A stretch of DNA of 64,000 nt, taken from the NCBI RefSeq assembly GCF_021532655.1, contig NZ_JAKGAS010000005.1, positions 302,751-366,750 on the forward strand, read 5' to 3'. Below the pieces are notes generated by a model. It did not search any database. It saw only the letters and a list, made by a program, of their open reading frames with translations, and had not been told where the DNA came from. The DNA is from Paraglaciecola algarum. Lineage in GTDB: Bacteria; Pseudomonadota; Gammaproteobacteria; Enterobacterales; Alteromonadaceae. The translations under genes were made by a program, and so were the position numbers. Shown in pieces: positions 28,933-38,298 of this stretch; positions within the stretch are counted from its first letter, which is position 1; each line of letters starts with the position of its first letter.

Positions 28933-30384
28933 CTAGCTAGAAGATATTGGGTAAAACCGATTTAAATACTGGTCATGTGGTGGCATACCACCAATCAAAC
29001 TTGCGATAGCTCGCTGAACATTTGCCATACCTGCCTCAAGACTTCTAGAGTCAACCTTTGATAATACTACTGAAGCAAGTTGTGGTCTTAGTCCTAAACC
29101 ATATAAAATTTGATACCACTGGCTTTCAGTCACAGCGTCAGTTTGCATAGGATTTATGCGCCCCAATCGCTCAAACACTTTTATTCTCTGAGTCAATGAC
29201 TCAGAAGTATTCACATTATTTGGCCCCCCTAAAGCAAAATGCACATCGGAATAATCCACAGCATCTTGGACAAACTTTTGCCATTCTTGATTGTAATGGG
29301 AGCGGTTATGTTTACCGATTGGCAAACTGGGAAACAAATCAATAAATTGCACTAATGCGGCTTGAATAACTTGTAACTCTGAAAATACAAAGTTACCTAA
29401 CTGTAATGATCCTTCTCCAAGAGCAAGAATATTTTTTTGCCATGGTAATCCTAAGGACTGACAGTTAACTTTTCGAAACTCTAAATTACTAGGAAGTGTT
29501 ATATCAAACTCTAATGCTTGTTGAGAGATGTCAGCAACTTTTTCTGAACCTGCAACCATATACAGTTTATATACTGTACGATTTCTTAAGTGAACAACAC
29601 GCAACCAAGCGCTATCTAACTCAATTAATTTTGTGTATGGGCAAGTTAATTCTATGTGTTCTTGACTCCATTCAGCGATTGAAGAAACAGGTAATAAGTC
29701 AGGATTTACCTCATACTCAAGACAAGAAGATAAAATATTAGTTCGACTTACATCCAACCAAAAATCGGCACAAATTGATTGTTTCATACAACGAATTTCA
29801 GATAAGTTCTGTTCATTTATAAACTCAATTTCTGTGCTATCTAACTTCAGCCATTGCACATTATCTTGTTGGCATACGTTTGCTAAACAAGCTAAATACT
29901 TTTGCGTATCGAGTTGAACACCATAATCTAAGGCCTTACGTAAATCTTCTCGGTCATTACCTGCAATAGCAAATTTTCCTGTTACCGCGGCCAACGAGGC
30001 GGCGCAATAAGCAGTAAGATTTGGTTTTTCTTGGTTAGCTAGATATTGAAAAAGCCCTTGTTCAAAGTCATCTTGCTCTGCTTTTAATCCCATATGAGCA
30101 AAAGGCACAAACCAATCAGCGCCCTTGGTTAAATAACGATCACCTAATCTAAAAGTAGCATTAGATTGGCGAACCACATCCACTTCATTTAAGCCTAATA
30201 TTTTGCATAAAGGCGAAAACTCAGGGCCGCAAATTTCAACTGAACTAGCATTATTCTCTTCAGGCAATTCAACTGCGACTATTTGGCAATTAAAGGATTT
30301 TAATGAGCTAGCCAATATTGCAACACTCATGGTTAATTGAATACCTGAGCCTAATACTGCGATTCGTTGGATCATTTCACTCAT
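28933..30384 (-). CDS. Degenerate halogenase homologue (pseudoenzyme), copy B
   Basis: A 483-residue protein clearly collinear with the two neighbouring halogenases but stripped of their signatures. The nucleotide-binding loop is VLGSGIQLTMSVAI (third glycine lost). The catalytic lysine position is R79 (ATFRLGDRY). The WxWxIP motif is replaced by SAWLRVVHLRNRTVY, and EPLES by EGSLQLGNF. The reading frame is intact and translation is coupled to copy A by ATGA, so it is under selection as a protein rather than a decaying pseudogene. A structural or regulatory partner of the active halogenases is inferred. Confidence 0.85.
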   Translation of the reverse strand: MSEMIQRIAVLGSGIQLTMSVAILASSLKSFNCQIVAVELPEENNASSVEICGPEFSPLCKILGLNEVDVVRQSNATFRLGDRYLTKGADWFVPFAHMGLKAEQDDFEQGLFQYLANQEKPNLTAYCAASLAAVTGKFAIAGNDREDLRKALDYGVQLDTQKYLACLANVCQQDNVQWLKLDSTEIEFINEQNLSEIRCMKQSICADFWLDVSRTNILSSCLEYEVNPDLLPVSSIAEWSQEHIELTCPYTKLIELDSAWLRVVHLRNRTVYKLYMVAGSEKVADISQQALEFDITLPSNLEFRKVNCQSLGLPWQKNILALGEGSLQLGNFVFSELQVIQAALVQFIDLFPSLPIGKHNRSHYNQEWQKFVQDAVDYSDVHFALGGPNNVNTSESLTQRIKVFERLGRINPMQTDAVTESQWYQILYGLGLRPQLASVVLSKVDSRSLEAGMANVQRAIASLIGGMPPHDQYLNRFYPISSS

Positions 30385-31943
30385 GCATTTATCCCATATA
30401 AACTTTTTACGGCGACAGGATATAAACCTTGACCAACTTTTGCAGATTTTGAAATACTTTGTGCATGCTCTGGCATAGTCGAAACAGCTTGAGTCATAGT
30501 TGCCTTAAATTTGGCAAAGTGTTGTTCCAACGCTTGCTCTGGAAAACTATCTACACGAGCATCATAACTATTGGGAATTAATCCTTGCCCTAAATATACA
30601 GCTAACCAACTAGCAGGTAAAAATAAACCATGCCTATAAGCGCTAATACGTGCGCCTTCTTCAAACAAGGCCATTTGCTCAGATAATGTGTCTGGTATAG
30701 ACATAGATTGACAATCTCGCCAAAAATCCGAATCCTGCCTTTGATTCACCTTATAATGCAAAATAATAAAGTCCCGAACTCGTAGATATTCATTATCCAT
30801 GTGACGATTAAAACTATCTCGTTCCACATCATTAATTACTGAGTTAGGAAAGTGTTCTAATAGCTTCTGAATAGCAATTTGAATTAAATACAAACTTGTG
30901 GACTCTAGCGGCTCCAAAAAACCAGCGGATAGACCAATTGCCACACAGTTACGCTGCCAAGACTTATTACGTTTACCTGTTACAAAACGTAACTTGTTTA
31001 AATCTGCAGTGGGGGATTCTTCTACATCATGTAATAAACTGTCCTCTGCTTGACCTTCTGACATATGAGCACTGCTATACACTATGCCATTTCCAGTGCG
31101 ATGTTGCAGAGGAATACGCCATTGCCAGCCTGCTGATTTAGCAGTTGCCCGAGTATAAGGAGGGGGATTATTTATTCGCTCAGTGGGTACGGCTATAGCG
31201 CGGTCACACGGCAACCAGTGGGTCCAGTTTTCATAACCAGTTTTTAAAGTTTTTTCGATAACAAAACCAATGAAACCGGAACAATCTATAAAAAAATCGC
31301 CTTCTATCTGCTGCCCGGATTCCAAACATAAACGAGCAACATCACCTATTTCCCCCTGTGCTTTAGGGTCGTGATGCAGTTGCACTTCTGCCACTTTACC
31401 TTCTATACGGGTAACGCCCAAGGCTTCAGAGTATTTACGTAAATATTTGGCGTATAAACTGGCATCTAGATGAAAAGCATAACCATAATTGGAACTGATA
31501 TCGTTTGGGTTATCACTTGGATAACGAAACTTTTGTTGTTGAGCGGCCTCAACTGCAATGGAGTATTGATCGAATGGTCTTGCTTTACCTAACTTATTAA
31601 GCCTTAGCCAATAATGATGAAAATCTACACCATTTATATCATGCCCACTCAAACCAAAAGGATGAAAATAACTACCTTCTTTTTTACCCCATCCAGGAAA
31701 TTGAATAGCTAGTTTATAGGTAGCGCCGGTTTCACGCATAAATTCATTTTCATCAATACCTAATAACTGATTAAAACTTCTGAGATGGGGCAAAGTGGCT
31801 TCACCCACACCCACAGTGCCAATTTGTTCAGACTCAACCAATACAATTTCATATTGTTTAGGATTTAAAAATCGAGACAAACTTGCAGCGGTCATCCAAC
31901 CCGCACTTCCTCCCCCTAAAATAACTACTTTTTGGCGTTTCAT
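30381..31943 (-). CDS. Flavin-dependent (tryptophan-type) halogenase, copy A
   Basis: A 520-residue FADH2-dependent halogenase family member: VVILGGGSAGWMTAASL at the N-terminus, catalytic lysine K77 in ATYKLAIQF, WQWRIP at about 273-278, and EPLESTS. All signatures are intact. It is transcribed after the large TonB-dependent receptor but separated from it by a terminator-like hairpin, so its expression may be partly independent. It overlaps the degenerate copy B by 4 bp. No flavin reductase gene, which such enzymes need, is seen in the window. Confidence 0.93.
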   Translation of the reverse strand: MKRQKVVILGGGSAGWMTAASLSRFLNPKQYEIVLVESEQIGTVGVGEATLPHLRSFNQLLGIDENEFMRETGATYKLAIQFPGWGKKEGSYFHPFGLSGHDINGVDFHHYWLRLNKLGKARPFDQYSIAVEAAQQQKFRYPSDNPNDISSNYGYAFHLDASLYAKYLRKYSEALGVTRIEGKVAEVQLHHDPKAQGEIGDVARLCLESGQQIEGDFFIDCSGFIGFVIEKTLKTGYENWTHWLPCDRAIAVPTERINNPPPYTRATAKSAGWQWRIPLQHRTGNGIVYSSAHMSEGQAEDSLLHDVEESPTADLNKLRFVTGKRNKSWQRNCVAIGLSAGFLEPLESTSLYLIQIAIQKLLEHFPNSVINDVERDSFNRHMDNEYLRVRDFIILHYKVNQRQDSDFWRDCQSMSIPDTLSEQMALFEEGARISAYRHGLFLPASWLAVYLGQGLIPNSYDARVDSFPEQALEQHFAKFKATMTQAVSTMPEHAQSISKSAKVGQGLYPVAVKSLYGINA

Positions 31944-32035
31944 GGGACCTCTTTGGAAGATTTATATTGACTAATTTTATACAAATTATTAATAAAAATA
32001 CTCTGAAAAACACTTATTTAAATATTTTTATGAAT

Positions 32036-32066
32036 AAAAAATGCGCCAAGTCTTCACTTGGCGCAT
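32036..32066 (-). terminator. Intrinsic terminator/attenuator after TonB receptor
   Basis: Perfect 11-bp stem ATGCGCCAAGT (32041-32051) / ACTTGGCGCAT (32056-32066) with loop CTTC; on the minus strand it is followed by a T run (32036-32041 region). It lies between the receptor and the first halogenase, so the halogenase genes need readthrough or their own promoter in 31944-32035. Confidence 0.88.
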
Positions 32067-32092
32067 TTTAGTTGTGTACTTAAGTTAATGGA

Positions 32093-35000
32093 TTAGAAAT
32101 TACCACGTGCAACTAAAGCGATTCTTCTATCTGCCACAAACCAAGAGCGTCCAGATTCTAAATAGTCATTATTCAATAACATAGTGGTTTTAGTCTGTGT
32201 ATCAGTTAGGTTGGTACCTTGAATACCCACAGTAATACTATCATTAATTTTATAGAATACTGATGCATCCATTTGGCCTCTGTCTTCATTCCATAAAGGC
32301 GCTTTACTGATAACGTCACGCGTGGTTAACAGATAACGAGAACGCCAGTTATAAGCAATACGTGCACTCCACTCATCTTTTTCATACATGGCCACTAAGT
32401 TAGCAGTTTCTTTAGATTGCCCTTGTAATGGAATAACATCTAAATCAACACGAATACCAGTATCAGTTGAATCATCACCGAAGAAACCTTCATCTTCAAT
32501 GTCAATTTGATTATTAGGTACGCCTGATGCATCAATGTAGGTATAGGTTGCTTGCACACCAAAACCGTCAAATGGCGCTGGTAACATATCAAAGAATTGT
32601 TGATAAGCCACTTCAACACCATTCATCTTCGCTTTACCACCATTACGGGTAGTCGCCACATCAACAGTCTGTGTCACGCCAGATGTTGGATTAGTAATGT
32701 TTTGAAAAACAGAGCCTTGAATAAAGAACTTGTCTAAATTTTTACGGAAAATAGTAGCACTTAATTGCCCTACATCAGCAAAATACCATTCAAGAGCTAA
32801 ATCCGTTTGAATTGATTCCATTGGCTCAAGGAATGGGTTACCGCCACTACTTGTCCAGCCAGAAACAGAAACACCTTGAATCAAACGCTCTTCCGTAGTT
32901 GGCTCAACTGGCTCTTCACCATCTGCAGGAGGAGGAGTAATAATGCGCTCTACTTCAAGTGAACGTGGCCCAACATCATTCCTATTGCGCACATCTCCCA
33001 TATCAGGATAAGCAATAGCTTTCGCTATACCGAAACGAGCAATTAAATCATCTGTCACTTCAAACTTAATATTAAAGCTAGGTAAAACAGCTGAATAGGT
33101 TGTATCTGCGGCAAGTAGCTGCTCAGAGTTATCACCATAAGCTAACTGTTCATCGCTCAGGTAATTGTTCTGATCCATAATCCATTGGTTATTGGGTGCA
33201 CCTCCTTCGCCTTCAGACTGCAAAGCAGTCAATGTATCAGGAAATAACCCCTGAGCCACTTGGCCTTCTAAATAAGCAAGCACGTTAGAAGGTGTTAATG
33301 GTGTGTCCAAACTAGCTGGAGCAGCAAACGTAGGTTGTAAATCAGGGAATGTAACCGCCCCTAAAGACGTTCTATCTAGCTCAATATAGCGTAAACCTAT
33401 ATTACCAGAGAACCTTACGTCACCGTCGTATTCAAAATCAGTTCTGATGTAAAAGGCCTTATTGGTTTCTTCAGTAGTATTGATTTCACCTGGGGTGAAA
33501 ATGCCATATTTATCATCAAGCGTACTATTAAAGTTTGGATCTTGCTCTCGTCCTGGGTAAGGATACCAGCTACCGCTACCTGATTTAAAATCAGCAAAGT
33601 TAGTTGGAGCATCAGGTCCCATGAGAGAACGAATAAAGTTCTCGTTCATGTGTAGTGTTTGATTACCTGAAACATTCACCACTCCGCCGCCATGGAAATC
33701 AGACCAATCAACTGCTTCATAAGTAGAACCTTCTGGATCGACTTGATCTAACCAGCCAGTGTTGGCTCCCCACTCAGGTGCCAATGCCCCCCAGTTCCAA
33801 CCTGTGCGACGCACTGTTTGCTCACGTTTTGAATAACGAGCCCCAGCTTTAACCATAGTAAATATTCCAGCATCTTCTAGATAGTAACTGCCGTCTAGTC
33901 TGAATGCTTTTGAATCACCATCTGAACGTTCATAATGATCCATTGCAGAGCGTGCCCAATAACTCGTTGGATCTGCAAAGTAATTTGTATCGCCTGCAGG
34001 ATCACCACTGAACCCCGGATACGTTTCGTGTAAATCAGAGCTAGTTGCGCCATCAGGATAGGTTTGATAAGCATCTGGGTTGGCGTCTCGGGCACCATTC
34101 CATGGGTCAATTAATGTTAAACTAGGCGTACTACCAGTAATATCATACTGCTGAATTGCCCATGAATTTGCGTGAACAGCTAGATCATCATTACTTGCGT
34201 CAGCTTTGATATATTGTATGTCAGCAATCAGCTCTAAGTTTTCTGTCGCTTGCCACTTAAAGTTCAATGAGAAATCTTCAACAAGTGAACTCGTATCATT
34301 GACACGACTGTCCATTTGAGTATTTAAACCCCATTGATTGGCTGAGTTATCACCCCACTGACGAGGAATACGGTTTGCATTCGCATCACCTGAACGCCAG
34401 CCATCCGTGCCTTGTACCATAGTACCTGACTCGAAAACACCACGATCATCAAAACTAAATTCTGTACCTTCTAAACCACGCATAGTACGGCGGTCAATAT
34501 CTTGATAACCACCTTGATATTTTATGGCTCTCTCGTTCCAAGCTAAGCTAGAATCAGAACGTAAGTATTGGAAAGTGGCTAAAAACGTTTCGTCTGTATT
34601 TTCAAATTGTAATGCTAAAGCGGCACCTTGGCGTTCACGTTCATCCGTTTTCATCAAGGCATTAGATGCTTGTGGCACCCACACACGGCCATTGTTATCT
34701 GCACCAGCAAATGCACCTGCGCCAGCCAAATCACGAGCATAATACTCAACAACAGCATCACTTTGTATACCGTGGGTTTCACCTTCAAGTTTTGAATTTG
34801 CATAGTTAGCTAAGAAACCAAATTCACCTGCGTCGGTTTCCCAACGATTACTGTACAATGCAGAAAATGTAGGTGTCCATGCTTCAGCTTTATCGCCGTA
34901 GGAATAATCGACATTAAACGCAAACACTTCACCTTGAGAATCAAATGGTTTACGTGTGCGTAAACTAATCGTTCCGCCTATACCGCCTTCAATCATGTCA

Positions 35001-35491
35001 GCAGTTTGGTTTTTAAATACATCCACACCACCCATTAATTCAGGTGATACATCTTGGAATGAAAGTCCACGACTGGAGTTAGCTGAGAAAGAATCTCGGC
35101 CATTAAACTCTGAACGGGTCTGGGTTAAACCCCGGATAATTGCGCCAGAACCTTCCACACTAAAGTGATCAGGATCATCAGGCCCTGCAAATAGTTCAAT
35201 TGACACACCTGGGAGCCTTTGAATTGCTTCTAGTACGCTTCGATCTGGTAATGAACCAATATCAGCCGCAGTGATTGAGTCAACAACCGTCGCTGAATTA
35301 CGTTTAATATTTTGTGCATTTAAAAGGTTGGCTCGTGTACCCGAGACTTCAATTACTTCTAAGTCACTATCTTCAGCATCAGTAGTGTCGGCTTCTTGTC
35401 CTGTGGCAGTCGCACAAATCCCCATCATGGCCAGTGCCATGAGCGATTTTTTGAAGACTGGTGCGTTATTCTTTTTAATGTGTGCAGTCAT
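32093..35491 (-). CDS. Large TonB-dependent receptor (Caulobacter-type)
   Basis: Outer-membrane active transporter of 1132 residues, the size of carbohydrate-type receptors. It has a signal peptide (KKSLMALAMMGICATATG), a short linker, plug domain (LEVIEVSGTRANLLNAQNI, ADIGSLPDRSVLEAIQRLPGV, GGVDVFKNQTADMIEGGIGGT) and a 22-strand barrel ending RIALVARGNF. The plug style (NIKRNSATVVDSITAADIG) is that of the family often found with glycan-utilisation genes and halogenases. No N-terminal signalling domain is present. A LacI/GalR-type operator lies 220 bp upstream. The substrate is unknown. Confidence 0.92.
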   Translation of the reverse strand: MTAHIKKNNAPVFKKSLMALAMMGICATATGQEADTTDAEDSDLEVIEVSGTRANLLNAQNIKRNSATVVDSITAADIGSLPDRSVLEAIQRLPGVSIELFAGPDDPDHFSVEGSGAIIRGLTQTRSEFNGRDSFSANSSRGLSFQDVSPELMGGVDVFKNQTADMIEGGIGGTISLRTRKPFDSQGEVFAFNVDYSYGDKAEAWTPTFSALYSNRWETDAGEFGFLANYANSKLEGETHGIQSDAVVEYYARDLAGAGAFAGADNNGRVWVPQASNALMKTDERERQGAALALQFENTDETFLATFQYLRSDSSLAWNERAIKYQGGYQDIDRRTMRGLEGTEFSFDDRGVFESGTMVQGTDGWRSGDANANRIPRQWGDNSANQWGLNTQMDSRVNDTSSLVEDFSLNFKWQATENLELIADIQYIKADASNDDLAVHANSWAIQQYDITGSTPSLTLIDPWNGARDANPDAYQTYPDGATSSDLHETYPGFSGDPAGDTNYFADPTSYWARSAMDHYERSDGDSKAFRLDGSYYLEDAGIFTMVKAGARYSKREQTVRRTGWNWGALAPEWGANTGWLDQVDPEGSTYEAVDWSDFHGGGVVNVSGNQTLHMNENFIRSLMGPDAPTNFADFKSGSGSWYPYPGREQDPNFNSTLDDKYGIFTPGEINTTEETNKAFYIRTDFEYDGDVRFSGNIGLRYIELDRTSLGAVTFPDLQPTFAAPASLDTPLTPSNVLAYLEGQVAQGLFPDTLTALQSEGEGGAPNNQWIMDQNNYLSDEQLAYGDNSEQLLAADTTYSAVLPSFNIKFEVTDDLIARFGIAKAIAYPDMGDVRNRNDVGPRSLEVERIITPPPADGEEPVEPTTEERLIQGVSVSGWTSSGGNPFLEPMESIQTDLALEWYFADVGQLSATIFRKNLDKFFIQGSVFQNITNPTSGVTQTVDVATTRNGGKAKMNGVEVAYQQFFDMLPAPFDGFGVQATYTYIDASGVPNNQIDIEDEGFFGDDSTDTGIRVDLDVIPLQGQSKETANLVAMYEKDEWSARIAYNWRSRYLLTTRDVISKAPLWNEDRGQMDASVFYKINDSITVGIQGTNLTDTQTKTTMLLNNDYLESGRSWFVADRRIALVARGNF

Positions 35492-36018
35492 TAATGTTTA
35501 CCTCTTATGTGTATAAATAGGCGCTATTTAGTAAATAAAAACTCGATATACGCCCTGAAAACTAGAGAAAACGTTCTATCCCAATTATCCATAAACGCTT
35601 TCTAAACAACCTATTAACTCAACCGTGAGTACCGGCTCAACCCATATAATTCAATACATTTTTTTAACATACCAATGTATTAGTATCCCATACCAATATC
35701 ACTATGCACTTGAAAACGATTTCAGTCAACATTTGTAACAATTTATTAACTTACTTTTTCGTCAAGCTACATTATGAAAAATCGTAATTTCGAAACAATA
35801 AAACTTCTTCAAAATCAATGCGGTAAGTATAATTACCTAGATTAAATTAAGGTAACCGTGATCAATAAATATCGCTTTGCTAACGTTTTCAATTAAATTA
35901 ATAGTTAAACTTTAGTCAAAACCACATTTTGTTAAACAAATGTATCAAATGAATGACTATAGCTACCATTATGTAATGTAATTTAATGATTATTAAAAAT
36001 TACCCTTGGTTTTTGGCG
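35492..36018. other. Regulatory intergenic region upstream of TonB receptor
   Basis: 527 bp, strongly AT-rich, with no supported gene. Besides the full operator at 35711-35724 it contains partial sites of the same type centred on CG: 35566-35577 (AGAAAACGTTCT), 35591-35604 (right half CGCTTTC) and 35881-35891 (CGTTTTCA right half). Clustering of such sites suggests regulation of the receptor by a LacI-family repressor encoded elsewhere. Confidence 0.5.
35711..35724. promoter_or_regulatory. LacI/GalR-family operator TGAAAACGATTTCA
   Basis: Exact match to the generic LacI-family pattern TGAAA-NCGN-TTTCA, with perfect 5-bp arms and a central CG. This class of site is widely used by sugar-responsive repressors in Alteromonadales. 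It lies 220 bp before the receptor start. No LacI-type regulator gene is in the window. Confidence 0.6.
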
Positions 36019-36690
36019 TTATTTGGTACAAGTTGGCGCCCCTTCAGGTAACAACTCAAGCCTAATATTAGCAACTTGTGCTTCAAAAGGTTTATCTGTG
36101 CTCAACATAAAAATAGCATTAATCTTTCTAAGATCTAAACCTTTAGCGGCAAAACAATCGATAGGAATAGGGTAAGTAGTCCACTCACTTATTTTTAATT
36201 GGCGTAAGGTCTTTTGAATATTTAACTCGCCGCGGCAAGGGTAACCACAATCCATTCCTAAAGAGACTGTACCTTTAGGTTTTTTCTTAACTTTTATTTC
36301 CATAGTGAGCGCAGATCTATTTGCCAACTCAGATAAATCAATTGCTGGACCGTACAGTGAAAAGCTAGCCTTACCTTTTTTTCGGCCCCATTTTAAGGCA
36401 ACGGCATCGTCTTTTTCTTTGTAAGCTGTGCGAGTCATTTTTAAGCGGTTACCCGCTGACACACCTTCTTTTTCGGGGACAGATAACATCCAGTTATCTT
36501 CATCAGACAACACAACTGCCCAATTACCGACAGGTTCACCATCAACAAAGTATGAATATTTGGAGTTTAGGTTTTGTTCGTTAGCGAAAGTTTGTTGCGA
36601 TAGGCCGAACAAAAAGTACAAGCCTGATAGTAAAAAGAATCTTATTTTTAAAGGCTGAAAACCTTTACATGTAAATTTAGAAAACAGCAT
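36019..36690 (-). CDS. Stand-alone ExoP C-terminal-like (galactose-binding fold) secreted protein
   Basis: A 223-residue exported protein: a basic N-terminus and hydrophobic signal (IRFFLLSGLYFLFGLSQQTFA), then a jellyroll-like domain. The segments MDCGYPCRGELNI, WTTYPIPIDCFAAKGLDLRKI and IFMLSTDKPFEAQVANIRL resemble the C-terminal domain of ExoP-type GH3 exo-beta-glucosidases, here without any glycosidase catalytic domain. A carbohydrate-binding role is inferred. ATG 36690 is chosen since GAGG lies 5 nt upstream; the frame is open to 36759. It is on the same strand as the receptor operon, 527 bp upstream of it. Confidence 0.75.
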   Translation of the reverse strand: MLFSKFTCKGFQPLKIRFFLLSGLYFLFGLSQQTFANEQNLNSKYSYFVDGEPVGNWAVVLSDEDNWMLSVPEKEGVSAGNRLKMTRTAYKEKDDAVALKWGRKKGKASFSLYGPAIDLSELANRSALTMEIKVKKKPKGTVSLGMDCGYPCRGELNIQKTLRQLKISEWTTYPIPIDCFAAKGLDLRKINAIFMLSTDKPFEAQVANIRLELLPEGAPTCTK

Positions 36691-36854
36691 AAACACCTCG
36701 CTAAATTGATAATCTTTTATAACACTTGTTAATAAAATGTTACATCTCAATTTAAACAAAGACGATTATTTAATATTATTTAGGAATTATTAAAATACTT
36801 AAAGCCGTTTAGAAGGAATAGATCGTGCAGACGTGCAGAAAGTATTAAAGACTA

Positions 36855-37628
36855 TCACTGCTCTTCGCGAGTAAACACTAGGTCACTACCTTGGCTTTTT
36901 TCAATAGAAAATTGATAACCCGCCACATCAAATTTTTTCAATTCACTAATATCACTAATTTGGTTTTGTAAAATATACCTAGCCATCAAACCACGGGCTT
37001 TTTTGGCATAAAAACTAATCACTTTGTACTGACCATTTTTACAATCTTGGAAAACGGGAGTGAATATCTGGGCGTCTAATAATTTAGGTTTAACTGACTT
37101 AAAGTATTCAGTAGAGGCAAGGTTGACCACAACATTATCACCTTGGGCTGCAACGGCTTTATTCAATTCAGTGGTGATTTTGTCTCCCCAAAATTGATAA
37201 AGGTTCTTATGCTCCCTAATATCTAACTTGGTGCCCATTTCAAGTCGGTATGCCTGCATTAAATCTAATGGGCGTAATAGTCCATATAGGCCAGACAAAA
37301 TACGTAAATGTTGCTGTGCATAGTCAAAATCTTTAGGCTGAAAAGAACTGGCATCTAAACCTGAATAGACATCACCATTAAATGCTAGTACTGCTTGTTT
37401 GGCATTGTTTGTATCAAACGGCAATTGCCAACCAGCATATCGATCTGCATTCAGTCCAGCTAACTTGTCACTAATTTTCATCAAGCTTGAAATATCAGCT
37501 GGGGTTAATTTTCGACAACGCTCAATCAAGGTTTTCGAGTCATCTAACATTTGCGGTTGGGTAAAAATATCAGTGGCTGCAGGGGTGTCGTAATCGAGAT
37601 TTTTAGCGGGCGAAATAACAACTAACAT
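36855..37628 (-). CDS. yaaA: Peroxide stress protein YaaA
   Basis: A 257-residue DUF328/UPF0246 protein. In E. coli YaaA lowers intracellular free iron during hydrogen peroxide stress and binds DNA. The family start [15 protein letters not shown] is present, with [53 protein letters not shown] and the C-terminal [13 protein letters not shown]. Full length and no oddities. It stands alone on the minus strand. Confidence 0.95.
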   Translation of the reverse strand: MLVVISPAKNLDYDTPAATDIFTQPQMLDDSKTLIERCRKLTPADISSLMKISDKLAGLNADRYAGWQLPFDTNNAKQAVLAFNGDVYSGLDASSFQPKDFDYAQQHLRILSGLYGLLRPLDLMQAYRLEMGTKLDIREHKNLYQFWGDKITTELNKAVAAQGDNVVVNLASTEYFKSVKPKLLDAQIFTPVFQDCKNGQYKVISFYAKKARGLMARYILQNQISDISELKKFDVAGYQFSIEKSQGSDLVFTREEQ

Positions 37629-37792
37629 TCAAACAGATCCTATTTATTTTGGTCTAGCTAGATATAAGGGGGGGATAAGGGAATGCAAGCTATGAATAGA
37701 AAAATATTTTTTATTTTACATTAGGTAGTTGCTATACCCATTAATTTACACTTAGTATAGCGCTATTAAAATAACAAATCCTACTCACTAAC

Positions 37793-38215
37793 TTGCCATA
37801 CTTTTTCACCCAAGCACGAAAATATTTAGCCTCATTTGTCCTCTTGGCTTTAGTTTTTAATAGCACAGCTCCTGTGTTGGCTTCGTCGTGGAAAGTCAAT
37901 AATGCCCAGCAATATGCATCTGTTGATGCCATGATGATTTGTACTGGCAGCACCTTTAAATGGATTTCTGCCACAGATTTTTATGAATTAGGTAAAGTGA
38001 TTTTTATTGATGCGCCAGCAGATGCCCCAGACAATATTCATAATCTAGATTGTTCATTTGTATATATTAATGATCATGATAAACAAAAAACTCACGACTT
38101 AATTAACACCGTAAAAAACATAGCCTATCGGGCTAGTGTTCTGACTCTCGCCCAAAGGCCATACACAGCTTATCCTTATCAAACAGCACAAACTCGCGCC
38201 TCACCACTTGTTTAA
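37793..38215 (+). CDS. Small exported protein preceding a TonB receptor
   Basis: About 140 residues with a likely signal peptide (ASFVLLALVFNSTAPVLA). Not firmly recognised; the MMICTG stretch and a later NLDCSFVYIND loosely recall DUF2946, a family of small secreted proteins encoded next to metal-related TonB receptors. The start at TTG 37793 is uncertain and lacks a clear Shine-Dalgarno. It is 83 bp upstream of the receptor gene and on the same strand, so a shared operon and a role in metal or siderophore handling are plausible. Confidence 0.55.
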   Translation: MPYFFTQARKYLASFVLLALVFNSTAPVLASSWKVNNAQQYASVDAMMICTGSTFKWISATDFYELGKVIFIDAPADAPDNIHNLDCSFVYINDHDKQKTHDLINTVKNIAYRASVLTLAQRPYTAYPYQTAQTRASPLV

Positions 38216-38298
38216 ATTCAACTTGATATAAAACATCTCGATATTGGCATTGATCCGCCAGTTATCTCATTGAATTTACAATTTAAGAAGTTTTACCC

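Noticed and set aside
29563..29585. Palindrome resembling a LexA box (TACAG...CTGTA)
   Set aside because: The half sites are in the wrong order (ACAG-N8-CTGT) and it lies within the coding sequence of the degenerate halogenase.
28933..30384. Calling the middle halogenase homologue a pseudogene
   Set aside because: The frame is full length, uninterrupted and translationally coupled to copy A; loss of motifs fits a maintained pseudoenzyme better.
37630..37792. Fur box before the second TonB receptor operon
   Set aside because: No GATAATGATAATCATTATC-like sequence could be found in the spacer.
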